Below, one piece after another: positions 1-9,420 of a DNA stretch of 24,487 nucleotides. The DNA is taken from positions 64,001 through 88,487 of the forward strand of contig JAUCBJ010002510.1 in assembly GCA_032718475.1 (NCBI GenBank). Direction: 5' to 3'. The stretch is from Nemertoderma westbladi. Its lineage: Eukaryota > Xenacoelomorpha > Nemertodermatida > Nemertodermatidae. The translations under genes were made by a program, and so were the position numbers. How positions within the stretch are numbered: the first letter of the stretch is position 1; every line of letters begins with the position of its first letter. Under the pieces are notes generated by a model. It searched no databases. It was not told the DNA's origin and worked only from the letters and a program-made list of their open reading frames with translations.

Positions 1-2
1 CT

Positions 3-845
3 TGGAGAAGGCAAATTAAAATAACCTTAGCTGTGCCAAGTGAAAATAGCGCTGAAATATTACAGGAACGTCATGTTCTAGATACACTAATAGAAAAGGT
101 AACTTCCTCACATGTTGAATTTCTTAAGACTATGGAAGATGAGCAAGAAATACATGTGGCTCAAACTTGGTATGACAGGACATTAGAGGAAGATATGCAT
201 TGTAGACAAGAAATTAGTAAACGTTTGAAGTTAGTACCAGTCCCTAGTTCTAATATATTTACATTTAGTAGAGCAAAACAAGCAAGATCGAAACATTCCG
301 GATCTCAATCGGCGTTCTCAAACAACAAATCCGCTTCCTCAAAATCTTCTAGTAAACATTCAGCAAGGTCCAGGTTAATGGAAGCAGCAGCTAAAGTTGA
401 ATCAGAAATGAAATATGTTGACAAGGAAGTTGAAGTTGAAAGGATTAAAAGAAAGTTAGACGTGGAAAGGAGTTTGGCTTCTGCAAGAGCTGAAATAAAA
501 GTTTTCAAGCAATTTGACGAAGTTGGGCTTGGATCTTCACAAAAGGTAGTGCAGGATCAAGGTATGATGAGTCAAGCTTGTAACCTGCTGGATGTAGACA
601 ATCCTACTAGTAATAGTACAAGTATGTTGTTCTTGCTAAAATACAATACCTAGCATCCATAAATCCTATAAAATTTTCTGGTGAGCCATCAAGGTTACCA
701 GCATTCAAAAAACGAGTATGTGTACATTTGGAGTGTCCTGAATTGGATGATAGCGGTTAGAATTTATGCCGAAGTTTCTAAAGGGTAAGGCTTTGGATGT
801 TCTGGAGCGTTCTTTAAAAATATGCTGTTCAAAGAATTCTATGGA
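3..845 (+). pseudogene. BEL/Pao-like gag fragment (broken)
   Basis: The frame is open from the window edge to a TAG at 651-653, so the true start lies outside. The fragment has a charged, coiled-coil-like N-terminus, then a Ser/Lys-rich linker (about residues 80-115 counting from the GTG at 33), then a Lys/Glu-rich helix beginning near AAAKVESEMKYV. From memory, this order of acidic helix, SKSS-rich linker and KVE/ERIKRKL helix is typical of gag regions of BEL/Pao retroelements in invertebrates. Past the stop, a shifted frame carries PIKFSGEPSRLPAFKK (about 655-710), matching the usual 'F.GDP..Y..F' gag core, and another shift carries FLKGKALDVLERSLK (about 769-815). It therefore has at least two frameshifts plus a stop and is not functional. 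It ends at the foldback repeat starting at 850. No protease or RT is present. A gag from another LTR lineage is the main alternative. Confidence 0.45.
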
Positions 846-849
846 AGCA

Positions 850-995
850 GGACAATTCGGTCCCGGACAATTCGGTCCCATTAATTTTGTGTTTTGGGAC
901 CGAATTTTCCGGGACCGAATTGTCTGGATACTGACTAGGACAATTCGGTCCCAAAACATGCATATTAATGGGACCGAATTGTCCGGGACCAAATT
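850..995. repeat. Nested foldback repeat built from a 15-bp unit
   Basis: The 15-mer GGACAATTCGGTCCC occurs in tandem at 850-864 and 865-879 and again at about 938-952. Its reverse complement occurs near 895-909 (imperfect), 910-923, 969-983 and, with one change, 984-995. The outer arms (855-885 with 964-994) and inner arms (about 892-909 with 938-956) pair in a nested way, giving one long hairpin. The unit itself begins GGAC and ends GTCC, so each copy is also partly self-complementary. There is no ORF inside. It looks like a small foldback or MITE-type element inserted in the gag remnant. Confidence 0.75.
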
Positions 996-1021
996 TAATT
1001 GGTACTATATAATGGTGAATA

Positions 1022-1394
1022 TTCTAGAACCTTAATATATATTATTATATGGTAGCTAGTGGGTACTACTATGTTATGGGTACCCACTTTTTAAACAAAT
1101 TGTTTCATATGAAAATGGTTTTTATCATGAGGTTTTATGTTCTAGAACAAATATTTACCTTTCTGGCAGTATGATGGTAGCTAGTAATTTTGATTTTGTA
1201 TTAGCTAGTACTTTTTATTAGCTAGTGAAAAAAATTATAATTGAAAAATTGAAAAAAAAATTACCAAGTTTTTTCTTGTAAAAATGTAGTTTATTATGAG
1301 GTTTTTTTTATCTAGAACAAATATTTGACCTTCTGACAGTAAGATGGTAGCTAGTACTTTTGATTTTGTGTTAGCTAGTTTTATTAGCTAGTAA
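1022..1394. repeat. TAGCTAGT-rich direct repeat, about 168 bp period
   Basis: Blocks 1126-1228 and 1293-1394 are clear direct copies. Each holds TCTAGAACAAATATTT, then CTGRCAGTAWGATGGTAGC, then several TTAGCTAGT units. A poorer third copy starts at 1022 (TCTAGAACC, then ATATGGTAGCTAGT). The octamer TAGCTAGT recurs many times. No coding potential is seen; the block is satellite-like. Confidence 0.65.
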
Positions 1395-1470
1395 ATGTAA
1401 TATATACCGGTAATTTAATTCTCAATTATATATTTGCATGGAATAATTTATGAGTCATGGTGTAGCTAGT

Positions 1471-1510
1471 AGTTTTCTTGATCAATGACCTAGAATACCT
1501 GACCTGACCT
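1471..1510 (-). repeat. 40-bp dispersed repeat, exact inverse of 8852-8891
   Basis: Read on the minus strand, this block begins AGGTCAGGTCAGGTATTC and ends GATCAAGAAAACT. It is identical over 40 bp to 8852-8891 on the plus strand. The flanks do not match beyond it. Its nature is unknown. Confidence 0.8.
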
Positions 1511-1597
1511 TGACATTTTGTTTTAAGGTACACTAACCATCATTGAGACCACCAATATACATTACACATGTATATATGGAGAATTCAAATCGAGATT

Positions 1598-1621
1598 TAT
1601 ATATGTATATATATATATATG
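1598..1621. repeat. (TA)n microsatellite
   Basis: Alternating TA with one G interruption, followed by GG. Ordinary simple repeat. Confidence 0.8.
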
Positions 1622-1634
1622 GAGATTTCAAACC

Positions 1635-1990
1635 ATGCCTATTCCGGACCTACCAGAAGGATTACTCAGATCCACCGCAATGCATTGAGTCAACTTCCCA
1701 GACTTCATCCGGGACTCAGGAAACCCAATCTTGGAGACTTTTTACTCATTGCTGCCTCTCAAAGTGCTTGAACTTCCAATGCTACCTCGCGTTTCTCTTG
1801 GTATGGGGTATCACTTTGGATTTAAGCAATTTCATTTGGTTGTGGAGTGGATTTAAGCAATTTCATTTGGTTGGGGAGATGTGGTGAGGTGGTTGTACAG
1901 TATATCTGTGAGACCACTGCTGGGATGGGTACTATCCTGTTGGATCTCATCGATTACAACCCAGAGGTCGAATTCCAAGACCCATTCCAT
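1635..1990 (+). other. Coding-like remnant, unassigned
   Basis: One frame reads from an ATG at about 1635 through a TGA at 1686-1688 and on to about 1860. It includes FPDFIRDSGNPILETFYSLL and LPMLPRVSLGMGYHFG, and it is less AT-rich than its surroundings. A further short open stretch, CETTAGMGTILLDLIDYN, lies near 1908-1960. It reads like decayed protein-coding DNA, but I do not recognise a family and no splice structure is convincing. It could also be chance. Confidence 0.2.
1818..1879. repeat. 31-bp tandem duplication
   Basis: Two adjacent units begin GGATTTAAGCAATTTCATTT at 1818 and 1849 and differ only near their ends. It is a recent local duplication inside the coding-like remnant. Confidence 0.85.
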
Positions 1991-2078
1991 TCATAGGAAC
2001 TAACCAGGTTATTTGTCTCCCCCAGATCCCTTGCGGTCAATATGGATGGTTAATAAGATGGTTGAACAGTGTTGAACA

Positions 2079-2137
2079 GAGAAAACAAGAAGGGGAAAAA
2101 CAAGAAGGGAGAAAACAAGATGGGAGAAAATAAAATG
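2079..2137. repeat. A/G-rich tandem repeat, 14-15 bp
   Basis: Four degenerate units of the form GGGAGAAAACAAGAA lie in a row inside a longer purine-rich tract. An open frame on the opposite strand over this tract is a composition effect, rich in Phe and Leu. Confidence 0.7.
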
Positions 2138-2139
2138 TA

Positions 2140-3205
2140 AAAAAAAATTATTGGACAAAAAACAAGGGCAAAAATAGCAAAGAAAAAATAATAATCCACC
2201 TAGAGGAAAAAAAAGAAGTAACAATTGTTCAATAAATAAAGAAAAAAAACAGTCTAATGAAACTCAGAGAGGAAGAGAAGTTTGGGTGTGTCAAAAAGAC
2301 TGTCTTATACCAAATTGAAAAAATAATCTGGACAAGGATCTAAGTTCTTATTTTGAAAAGGAAAAAATGGACTAGTAGGCTTAGTTGAAGTAGCTTTAGT
2401 TACTCAATTTGGTATTCAATTTGGCTAATTATAAGGACTCCATAAAATAATAATATTATTTTTAGATCATTCCACAGAAATCCCATTAACCAATAGCCAG
2501 CCCAATATTTTGTGGAATAAACTATTTCGGATATAAGCCTACAGTTCTGGTATTTAATATTATTGACAATCATTATTAAATCTGTCTTTTAGCTAAAGCA
2601 ATAAACACAATAATACAATAAATACAGACTCTGTAGGAATATTAGTTAAACAGGTTGAGCATAAATTAATAGGTAGGTAGTCATAGGAATAGTCAGGCAG
2701 GCAGGCAGTCAGGGAGAGATGCCACTGACTGGCTAGGAATATACATAATCGTTTATTTTGAGATGACAAGTGATGAACTTGACATTGCAGTACTTTCACA
2801 CATAGAATCAGCTTGGCAACATTCAGATTTTTCTCAGGAATATTCCAAGCTACTTTACATAAGTTCAGAGATGCGTGCTACTGGTGGGTGAGCGAAAGTG
2901 GATGCGTCGATTTTAGGGTTTAAGGATTTGTGTTGAAACTTTAAATTTCATACATTACATAGGAATGAAAAAATGTAAAAATTTAGTTAAACACTATGAT
3001 ATGTTTGGTGTACAGAAACGCACCCATGGATTAGTTGGTAAACCTGGTATTAAAACCAGTGCACAGTTATGTATTAATGTTGCATGGTTTATTGAAAACA
3101 TTGCTAATGCCTGAGTAATACCATTCATTACCTGGTCATATGCCAGGAATTAAAGACTTCAAACTAGTACAACTGCCGAGTGTGTAACGACTTCACTGTC
3201 ATTAC
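2140..3205. other. AT-rich interval without a recognised gene
   Basis: Both strands show only short frames. A (GGCA)n-like run lies at about 2693-2711. Nothing else stands out. Confidence 0.5.
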
Positions 3206-3213
3206 ATGGTTAA

Positions 3214-3450
3214 CTGCGAACAAGCAAACCTCCAGCTGTCGCACGTTCAACTTTCTCCATGATTTGGAAATTGTACTGCCAACAGATTTGTACAATGAAA
3301 CGAATGTCAGATTTATGTGAAACATGCAAGAACAATGGAATAGCTGTTCTCGGTAGTGCTGCCCATACCGAGGAAGTTCGAGCCGAAAAGATCAGAATAG
3401 CTGCTAGAACATCTGACTCTTGCAAATGGGCAGCGTCAATTTTACAATGA
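3214..3450 (+). pseudogene. Fragment of a DLCxxC-motif protein, probably mobile-element derived
   Basis: The frame opens after a TAA at 3211-3213 and ends at a TGA at 3448-3450. It contains a TF..IW..YC segment, then MKRMSDLCETCKNNG, then EEVRAEKIRIAARTSDS. From memory, the signature 'MKP.TDLC..C..N' followed by a helix occurs in multi-copy proteins of marine invertebrates and fish, where it precedes a DDE-like region; this is recall, not a search. The two Cys could belong to a zinc knuckle. The fragment has no natural start and stops just before LINE copy A, so it looks like an insertion-truncated exon or transposon piece. Confidence 0.3.
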
Positions 3451-3470
3451 ATTGTTGAGAAATCTGATGG

Positions 3471-5378
3471 GTAGGGATTAAGGACTCCTGGATTAAGGAC
3501 CCATATACTTGGCTGCAGGGGTATATGGCCTGGCCAGGCAGATGGTAATCTACCAATGACTGGTCAGGAGTAGAGTGTTTTCATGTCCACTCTGAGTGCA
3601 CTTCACTGCGACTGCAAGGGTATAAGGCATGGCCCAGCAGATGAGCTGCACAACCAATGGTGGTTCATGTGCGTCAGAGTAGGTATGGGTGATGGGCCTC
3701 ATATCTGACTCCACTGCGAAACCCACCCTGTGGAATGGCAAACCAGGGTGTAAACCAGACCACAATTGGCCTCACAGGCGTCAGTTATCTCCTGACCGGC
3801 CTGTCTCACCCCCTACTGGAGAGAGAGCAGCCAACAATTATGTGATTCCTCTTCCTGATGACCTTTCTGGCCCAAACCCTGGGTCACCAGGGAGGCCAGA
3901 TTGTGATGGGGAGAGGTATTCTGGAGTTGGAGGCTACTCTCATGTTCCACCCCGACCAACTAAGCCATTGGTGAATCTAAGGCAAGTCACTAGACTAGCC
4001 TCAGTTAACACCCTAACACTCAGGTCCCCAATGCGACAAGGTGAGCTGACTGCCTTGGCAGATAAGCTTTCTCTTAGAGCAGTGGGAATTCAAGAGCACC
4101 GAATGCATACTGGACAGACTGATGAGGTTCTGATTAAGGACATGGGGGTGGTTGGTGACTCGCCCTTGCATCAGCAGATGATAGTGGCAATGGTGGAATT
4201 GGTCTATTGATGAATCAAACTGCACATGCAGCATTGGACAAAATAGACCAAATCTGGATGTGGATCTAACTGGATCATCCGTTGCCACTTCTCATGTTGT
4301 GGAAGACTGTCTAAGAAGTTTCCTAAGGTGATTCTGATTGTGTGCTACCTTCCAACTAGTTTTGCCCCTGTAGAGGTGGAAAATTTCTACCACAATCTAC
4401 ATGCAGCTACTGATGGAGTGGATCAGCATGCATTCTTAACATTCCTGGGAGACTTTAATGCAAGTCTGCATCAATCACCTACATTGCCCTGGGTCTATAG
4501 CGATAGTGTTAACCGAAATTCCGTCCATCTTCAGGATTTTATCTCTTCAAATGGATTGTTTTCAGCTGGAACCCAGTTCAAGAAGTGAACTGGAAAGCTA
4601 TGGACTCATAGTGGACCCAGTGGTCGCAAGTCCCAGATAGACTACAGATAGTCCCAGATAGGAAATACAGGAGCTCTATACAAGACTGTAATGCTTTTAC
4701 ATTTCGACCCTTCTCCAGTGATCACCGCCTTATTGTGGCCAAGGTAAGACTTAGTCTGCGTGCTAGCAGAACAACGAAATCTGCCTTGCCATGGTATGAC
4801 TGGTCCTCTCTCTGTAGCAACAGCCAAGTGTGAGATCCAGCTTCATTCACACTACAGCTGAACAACAGGTTTGAGGTTCTTGCCTCTGAGGCTGCTGATC
4901 ACTGCGAGGGCTATACTGCCTTCACAGAAGCAGTTAAGTTAGCAGCTGCAGCAACAGTTCCTGTATACCATTGTAACAGGAAAAGGGCCCCCTGGACTGA
5001 CCACAAAATTCAGAAGTACCAAAATGACCTCTATAAGGCGCAGAAAGAGTCCCGACTCTAACAGACTACAGCGGCCAAGAATGCAGTTAATGCTGTATCT
5101 AGGTCCCTGAACAGGCAGTACTCTGTTAATCTGCAGGAGCTAATAAACCAACAGGTTGATGCCATCAATGATGCGGACAACAGCAGGCAATCATCTCAGG
5201 CATGGAAATTGATCAACTTGCTTATTGGGTGGAAAAGCCAACCAACCACCAAGGGTTAAGGTAGAATCACCAGCCGATCACCTCAATGGTTGGAAGGCCC
5301 ACTTTGAAAAGCTCCTCAATAATGGCAGGGTATTGCCTGATAACTTTATAGAAGTAAAAGTGTCTGAGTCTGTACATT
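3471..5378 (+). mobile_element. LINE copy A: 5' region and endonuclease half, truncated
   Basis: From about 3473 the sequence matches the fragment at 8985-9420, and from about 3765 it matches copy E at 16000-17604 almost base for base. It carries the 5' leader, the endonuclease domain and the linker, and stops abruptly at 5378, just after the codons for KVSESV, where the copy E homology ends. The RT domain is missing. No target duplication was found, and the 3' flank bears no poly(A). Inactive. Confidence 0.85.
3689..5378 (+). pseudogene. APE-type endonuclease region of LINE ORF2, copy A
   Basis: The open part (3689-4210) contains the leader RPTKPLVNLRQVTRL, then ASVNTLTL and IQEHRM, which hold the conserved Asn and Glu of apurinic-endonuclease-like LINE nucleases. 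Compared with copy E, one G is lost from the G run at about 4143. That shifts the frame, and a TGA follows in the original frame. An extra 8 bp or so lies near 4257. Beyond it, the frames with FLGDFNAS (about 4445-4470) and SSDHRLIVAKVRL (about 4716-4755) survive, but the QIDHILF segment near 4640 is scrambled. The nuclease is therefore dead. Identity to copy E is high enough that both are recent members of one family. Confidence 0.8.
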
Positions 5379-5529
5379 GTTGATGCGTTGTTGATAATAA
5401 TCAACGTTTTTCGTGTGTTTTTTGAGTTTACTTCGAATTGGGAAGTGTAATATGCTTTTTCTGTATTGCGTAGAATAGTTGTGAGTTTGTTCCGGTAGTT
5501 TTTGAAGTTTAGCTCACTCTCTTCTCTGA

Positions 5530-6472
5530 CTATCTAAGCAACCGGCAGCATCAAGTTTCTATAGATAATTCTCTCTCGTGTCTCAGGTCTATTACTTGTA
5601 GAATTCTCCAAGGATTGGTCCTCGGGCTGATCCTATTTTTATTTTATATAACCGATCTTCCTAATTGCACTTCTTCCTTGGTTACCCTGCTTGCTGACGA
5701 ATCAACCCTTATGCGCCATGGGCAGCTTCTTCTTCCTCTAATCGACTCTATGAACTCCGAAGCTGCTCATCTCTATACAACATTTTCTAACACTGAACCT
5801 CCCTTGTTTCCTAATAATAATCTTATAAATTAAATAATAAACCTAATAATAATAATCACTCCACATCCTGCGTATTGATTCTAATCTATCTTTTCGTAAC
5901 CATGTTCAGTTCATTCTAAAAAAATATCTAGAACTGGTGGCCTCTTCTAGAAACTACGTCATATACTCCCACTCCACATCCTGCATATGTTGTTCCAGTC
6001 TCTAATTTATCCATACGTTTTTTATGGTATAATGGTCTGGGGTATTACATACAATTACATTACTCGTCCTCTAAAAACTAAATTAAATAAAATAGTCCGG
6101 TGTATTACCTTCTCAGTCATTGTCAGGCCTCTTATTTTCCTATATACAAACAGCTGCGTATTCTACCTCTAGAGCTACTCTATAAACACCACCAGGTTCT
6201 GTCTCTAATGTACTACTCCATTCACCACAGTTACTCTCACCCATTATCTCACTATTTACCAAAGTTTCTTCTGTACATTCTTAAGCACTCGTCTGGCCTC
6301 CTCTGGTCTATTTCACTTACCTCCTATGCATCTCAATGTTCACCATCAATCAATATCGATGCAAGGCCCCCTTCTCTGGAACGCTTTATTTGAATCTATC
6401 CATAACACTCCTAGTCTTGAAACTTTTAAACGTCGGTTAAAATACAATTTACTCCCATGTCCGAATTATTAA
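5530..6472 (+). pseudogene. CR1/Jockey-like LINE RT, C-terminal half (broken)
   Basis: The frame entering at about 5533 reads YLSNRQHQVSIDNSLS, then an RT motif B relic (RILQGLVLGLILFLFYI), then DLPNCTSS and a motif C relic LLADEST where FADDT is expected. After several frame changes it gives LIYPYVFYGIMVWGITYN (about 5995-6050), PIYKQLRILPLELLYKH (about 6130-6190) and finally LETFKRRLKYNLLPC with a TAA at 6470-6472. This order (RT palm, then thumb with 'YG..VWG', then 'F..LK' end) is that of CR1, Jockey and related LINEs. Fingers and endonuclease are absent. The altered catalytic Asp region (ADES) and the frameshifts make it inactive. It is a different family from copies A-E. Confidence 0.7.
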
Positions 6473-6828
6473 TGCTCCCAAAATTCTAACCCCAGGTTGC
6501 ACATCACTATTATTTTGTTTATCTTTCTCCCAGACACTTTTTGGCCATCATTTTTTTCTCCCGAACCCTACACCTTTAAATTATCAATTTTTTTTTGAGA
6601 TCACAAACTATTTCAAATATCTTAAAACTTTTCAATCAGAGCCTCACTGACCACCCGCAAAACTTACAAAAATCTCTTGTCCTACTTCCTCCATTGCAAG
6701 AGGGCGCGCCGTCTCGATAGTCTCGATCACCCCCTACCACCCAGCAGAGTCAACTCTGCTTATAATGCCTCCAATAACGCTCTATGGTTATTATTATCTA
6801 TACTATTGAGGAATAAATAAATCAATCA
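6473..6828 (+). mobile_element. 3' UTR and tail of the CR1/Jockey-like LINE
   Basis: This follows the ORF2 stop and ends in AATAAATAAATCAATC at about 6812-6828, the short-repeat type of tail that many CR1-like LINEs have in place of poly(A). The exact end is a guess. Confidence 0.45.
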
Positions 6829-7170
6829 CATATTGCAAAATTATATCACGTATTTAATATATACTGCTAAAATATTAGTGAGATAAAATTATGTATATTA
6901 TTATAATTTATTTATTACTGGATGGTTTACAGATATCTACCGGAGTAATCCGGCTATTCGGTATGTAAATACATTTCTATTCCAGTTACAACTATTTATA
7001 GAATTTACTTCACTATTTATACTTCAGATCCCGTTCCAAAAAGTCGGGATCAGGATTGCAATTTTCACCAGGATCACGACTTTTTTATAATAAAATACAA
7101 TTAATAATAAACAAAAATATAGAAATAATTGAAACTATTTTATGCAGATTATGGATAACGTGGTAATTGA
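6829..7170. other. AT-rich interval with a hairpin at 7038-7085
   Basis: No gene is seen. A hairpin pairs AAAAAGTCGGGATC (7038-7051) with GATCACGACTTTTT (7072-7085), 13 of 14 positions, with a 20-nt loop. A possible splice acceptor (TTTTATGCAG) ends at about 7146, just ahead of the next ORF. Confidence 0.4.
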
Positions 7171-7677
7171 GAAGCATCCCTTCAAAAGGAGGTCCTTCAA
7201 TGGACTGATAGCGCTTGGCTTCTAGCTGGTGACGAACCAGTCGTAGTGGACGACACAGTGGTCATCGCCACTGTATTGAATATAACAAAATGTGAAACGT
7301 CAGTGGCACTTCAATACCGAACCAGACCAGGGGTGGCCAGACCAGCTGCAAAACGTATGGACATTTCCACGGAGAAACGGTTAGACAGAATGGTAGTATT
7401 GGGAGACGTCGGGGTAGTATTGCCCTCTTATTTACCACAACCTCGGCGAGGTCTGCAATGGATTGGATCGAAAGTGGCCATTTTGGGGCCCGAATTTAAT
7501 GGGGCATTTTTCATAAAAGATAATAGTAATCCTATTATCGAATGTCGGCTTCCGATACGTCCGGCGAACACCCCATTCCAGGCAAGCCTCTCACTGTCCC
7601 TGGAGCCTGACACCCCCAACCAGGTTTTAAAATGTTTTGTTTTAAACAGCAGCTCTAAATCAATGGGGCAATAATTT
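7171..7677 (+). CDS. Unassigned open frame, about 168 codons
   Basis: The frame is open from a TGA at 7168-7170 to a TAA ending about 7674. It has no early ATG; the first Met lies deep in the frame, so it would have to be an internal exon or a fragment. It is noticeably more GC-rich than the DNA on its left and has a balanced amino-acid composition: TDSAWLLAGDEPVVVDDTVV early, GLQWIGSKVAILGPEFNG in the middle, and a Ser/Asn-rich end. I see no signal peptide, membrane segment or catalytic motif and do not recognise a family. The candidate acceptor upstream (about 7146) would need the first codons read in another frame. Genuine coding status is uncertain. Confidence 0.3.
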
Positions 7678-8334
7678 TATTTAAAACCTGTGGAGGTCAC
7701 GTCTGCGACAGACAGATGGGTGACAAGGTTGGTTGCGGTTGTATTGTTGCTAGACTGGACCTAGGTTGGGTACTTGGGGTGCGGTTGCATAGCACCAGTG
7801 TATCTTTCACCAATCCAGGCGATCTATATTACTCATGGTGCCTGACACTAACATTCATCGATGATGCATCTTTGCGAGAACCCCCAGCCTAGATTACGAG
7901 CCCCATTACGATTCCCCATGCCATCCTGCAGTCTGTCACTGCCATTACGCGAGTTGTTAACTAGAACGGCGTGTCGAACCTGGTGGGATGGTACAAACCC
8001 GGAATGACGCTGCAAGACTGGGATATTATCCCTGTTCCAGTTAGGATCCTTCACCCTTCATCTTGTGTCCCAGTTTGTGACGCGCCCTTATACTGCAAAC
8101 TTAAGTACAACGTCGGAACGTCCCACCACCACCTACACCATCGGCCATAGACGTTAATATTCCTCGGCAGGTAATCGTAACAGATAGGCGTGGCATGCAA
8201 CCTCCGGCGCAATGCTGCAAGGACAACCTCCAACACAACCACAACCATAACATGATACTGTTAAATCATAACTCCATAAGACCATACGGTAACATATCAC
8301 CTTCTTATTGCTTTTACATTGTAGGGAAAATTTT
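7678..8334. other. GC-richer interval, no confident gene
   Basis: It continues the higher GC of the ORF before it. Short frames on both strands (for example PVEVTSATDRWVTRL near 7685-7730) do not join. It may be intron, UTR or decayed coding sequence of the same insertion. Confidence 0.3.
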
Positions 8335-8841
8335 GTATTTCCCCTAATTCTACTACAAATGCGAAATCGGAGAATTATAACAAAGTGAAAAAGGTAAATT
8401 GGGACAAAGTAACAAGCAATATGAAACAAAGTTATAATGAATTGTCTAATAGTCGGTTAGGTAATATATCTTTACCGTATAATGCAGTGACTTGTGCAGA
8501 TGTGCATTGTACAAATCTGGAACATTTAATTTCACTTAACTCGTGCTATAATGAAGTAATTCAATGTTTTAATCACTACAAATTGTTTCGTAAACTTGTA
8601 GATTGTAATATACCGTTAGATATAATACGATTATTGCAGTATTGGTATAGTAATCAGTTAATATTTGTTCGTTGGGGTTCCGTACACTCAAGTGCTTTCG
8701 GTGTCTCCAATGGGGTTAGACAGGGAAGTTTGGTCTCCCCATTACTTTTCAATATCTACATGAATGATCTTAGTAAAGAATTGAAAAAAGCTCGTGTTGG
8801 ATGTAAGGTACATGACTTACTTATAAATTATTTATTTTATA
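8335..8841 (+). pseudogene. CR1/L2-like LINE RT fragment with internal deletion
   Basis: One continuous frame joins two normally distant parts of a LINE ORF2. The first part (about 8380-8570) holds NWDKVTSNMKQSYNELS and CADVHCTNLEHLISL, which resemble the linker between endonuclease and RT in CR1/Rex/L2-type elements. The second part (about 8580-8835) runs from LFRKLVDCNIPLDIIRLLQY through GVSNGVRQGSLVSPLLFNIY (motif B) to GCKVHDLLINYLFY, just before the catalytic FADD box. The fingers and motif A are missing between them, so an in-frame deletion removed roughly the first half of RT. The frame is then cut after LFY by foreign sequence carrying the 40-bp repeat. Inactive, and distinct from the other two LINE families here. 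Confidence 0.7.
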
Positions 8842-8851
8842 AGTCTTATTC

Positions 8852-8891
8852 AGGTCAGGTCAGGTATTCTAGGTCATTGATCAAGAAAACT
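8852..8891 (+). repeat. 40-bp dispersed repeat, exact inverse of 1471-1510
   Basis: It begins AGGTCAGGTCAGGTATTC and lies at the point where the RT frame before it is broken. It may be the extreme 5' end of the LINE piece that follows or an independent short element. Confidence 0.8.
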
Positions 8892-8984
8892 TGCCACCTC
8901 CATGCAGCATAAAGGAGGTGCCACCTGTAGCTGCATAGACCCTCTTACTAGGGCAAATCTGGTCCTGTAACTAGGACCCCCTTC

Positions 8985-9420
8985 GTTCTGGGATAAGGAC
9001 GCCCTTGGACCTGGATTAAGGACCCATATACTTGGCTGCAGGGGTATATGGCCTGGCCAGGCAGATGGTGATCTACCAATGGCTGATCAGGAGTAGAGTG
9101 TTCTCATGTCCACTCTGAGTGCACTTCACTGCGACCTGCACCTGGCAGCAGGGGTACAGGGCATGACCCAGCAAATGAGCTGCACAGCCAATGGAGGGTC
9201 ATGTGCGACTGCGACACCCACCCTGTGGAATGGCAAACCAGGGTGTAGTATTTGCCCCGAGAGCTGACTCGGCAAAAAAGCACCCCCAACCCCCACTATG
9301 GATTACATTAGTAATGCGGAGGTCCAGCCACTAGAGGCCAGTGGAATGACTGGACACAATCGGCCTCACAGGCGTCAGTTATCTCCTGACCGGCTGCCTG
9401 TCTCACCCCCTACTGGAGAG
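8985..9420 (+). mobile_element. 5' leader fragment of the copy A/E LINE family
   Basis: It shares GGATTAAGGACCCATATACT and the following 150 bp or so with copy A (3490 onward), and CACAATCGGCCTCACAGGCG (about 9356-9375) with copies A and E. It stops at CCTACTGGAGAG, where copies A and E continue with AGAGCAGCC. It holds a stretch (about 9240-9350) that copy A lacks, so copy A may carry a deletion there, or subfamilies differ. It contains no nuclease or RT motif. Confidence 0.75.

Noticed and set aside
1635-1860. piggyBac-type transposase N-terminus
   Set aside because: The segment before LKVLELP has a vague resemblance, but the expected ETNRYA motif and the following residues are absent.
1543-1887. 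114-codon ORF starting in the TA microsatellite
   Set aside because: It runs through a simple repeat and a tandem duplication and has no protein-like motif; the coding-like signal at this place is in another frame.
1945-1990. tRNA-like T-arm (GGTCGAATTCC)
   Set aside because: There is no matching acceptor, D-arm or anticodon stem around it. No tRNA was found elsewhere by eye.
2009-2224. Minus-strand ORF rich in Phe and Leu
   Set aside because: It reads the complement of an A/G-rich simple tract, so the composition explains it.
4107-4140. CTGATGAGG inside LINE copy A (and again near 16359) as a possible hammerhead core
   Set aside because: No GAAA box follows with a stem between, and the sequence encodes conserved ORF2 residues.
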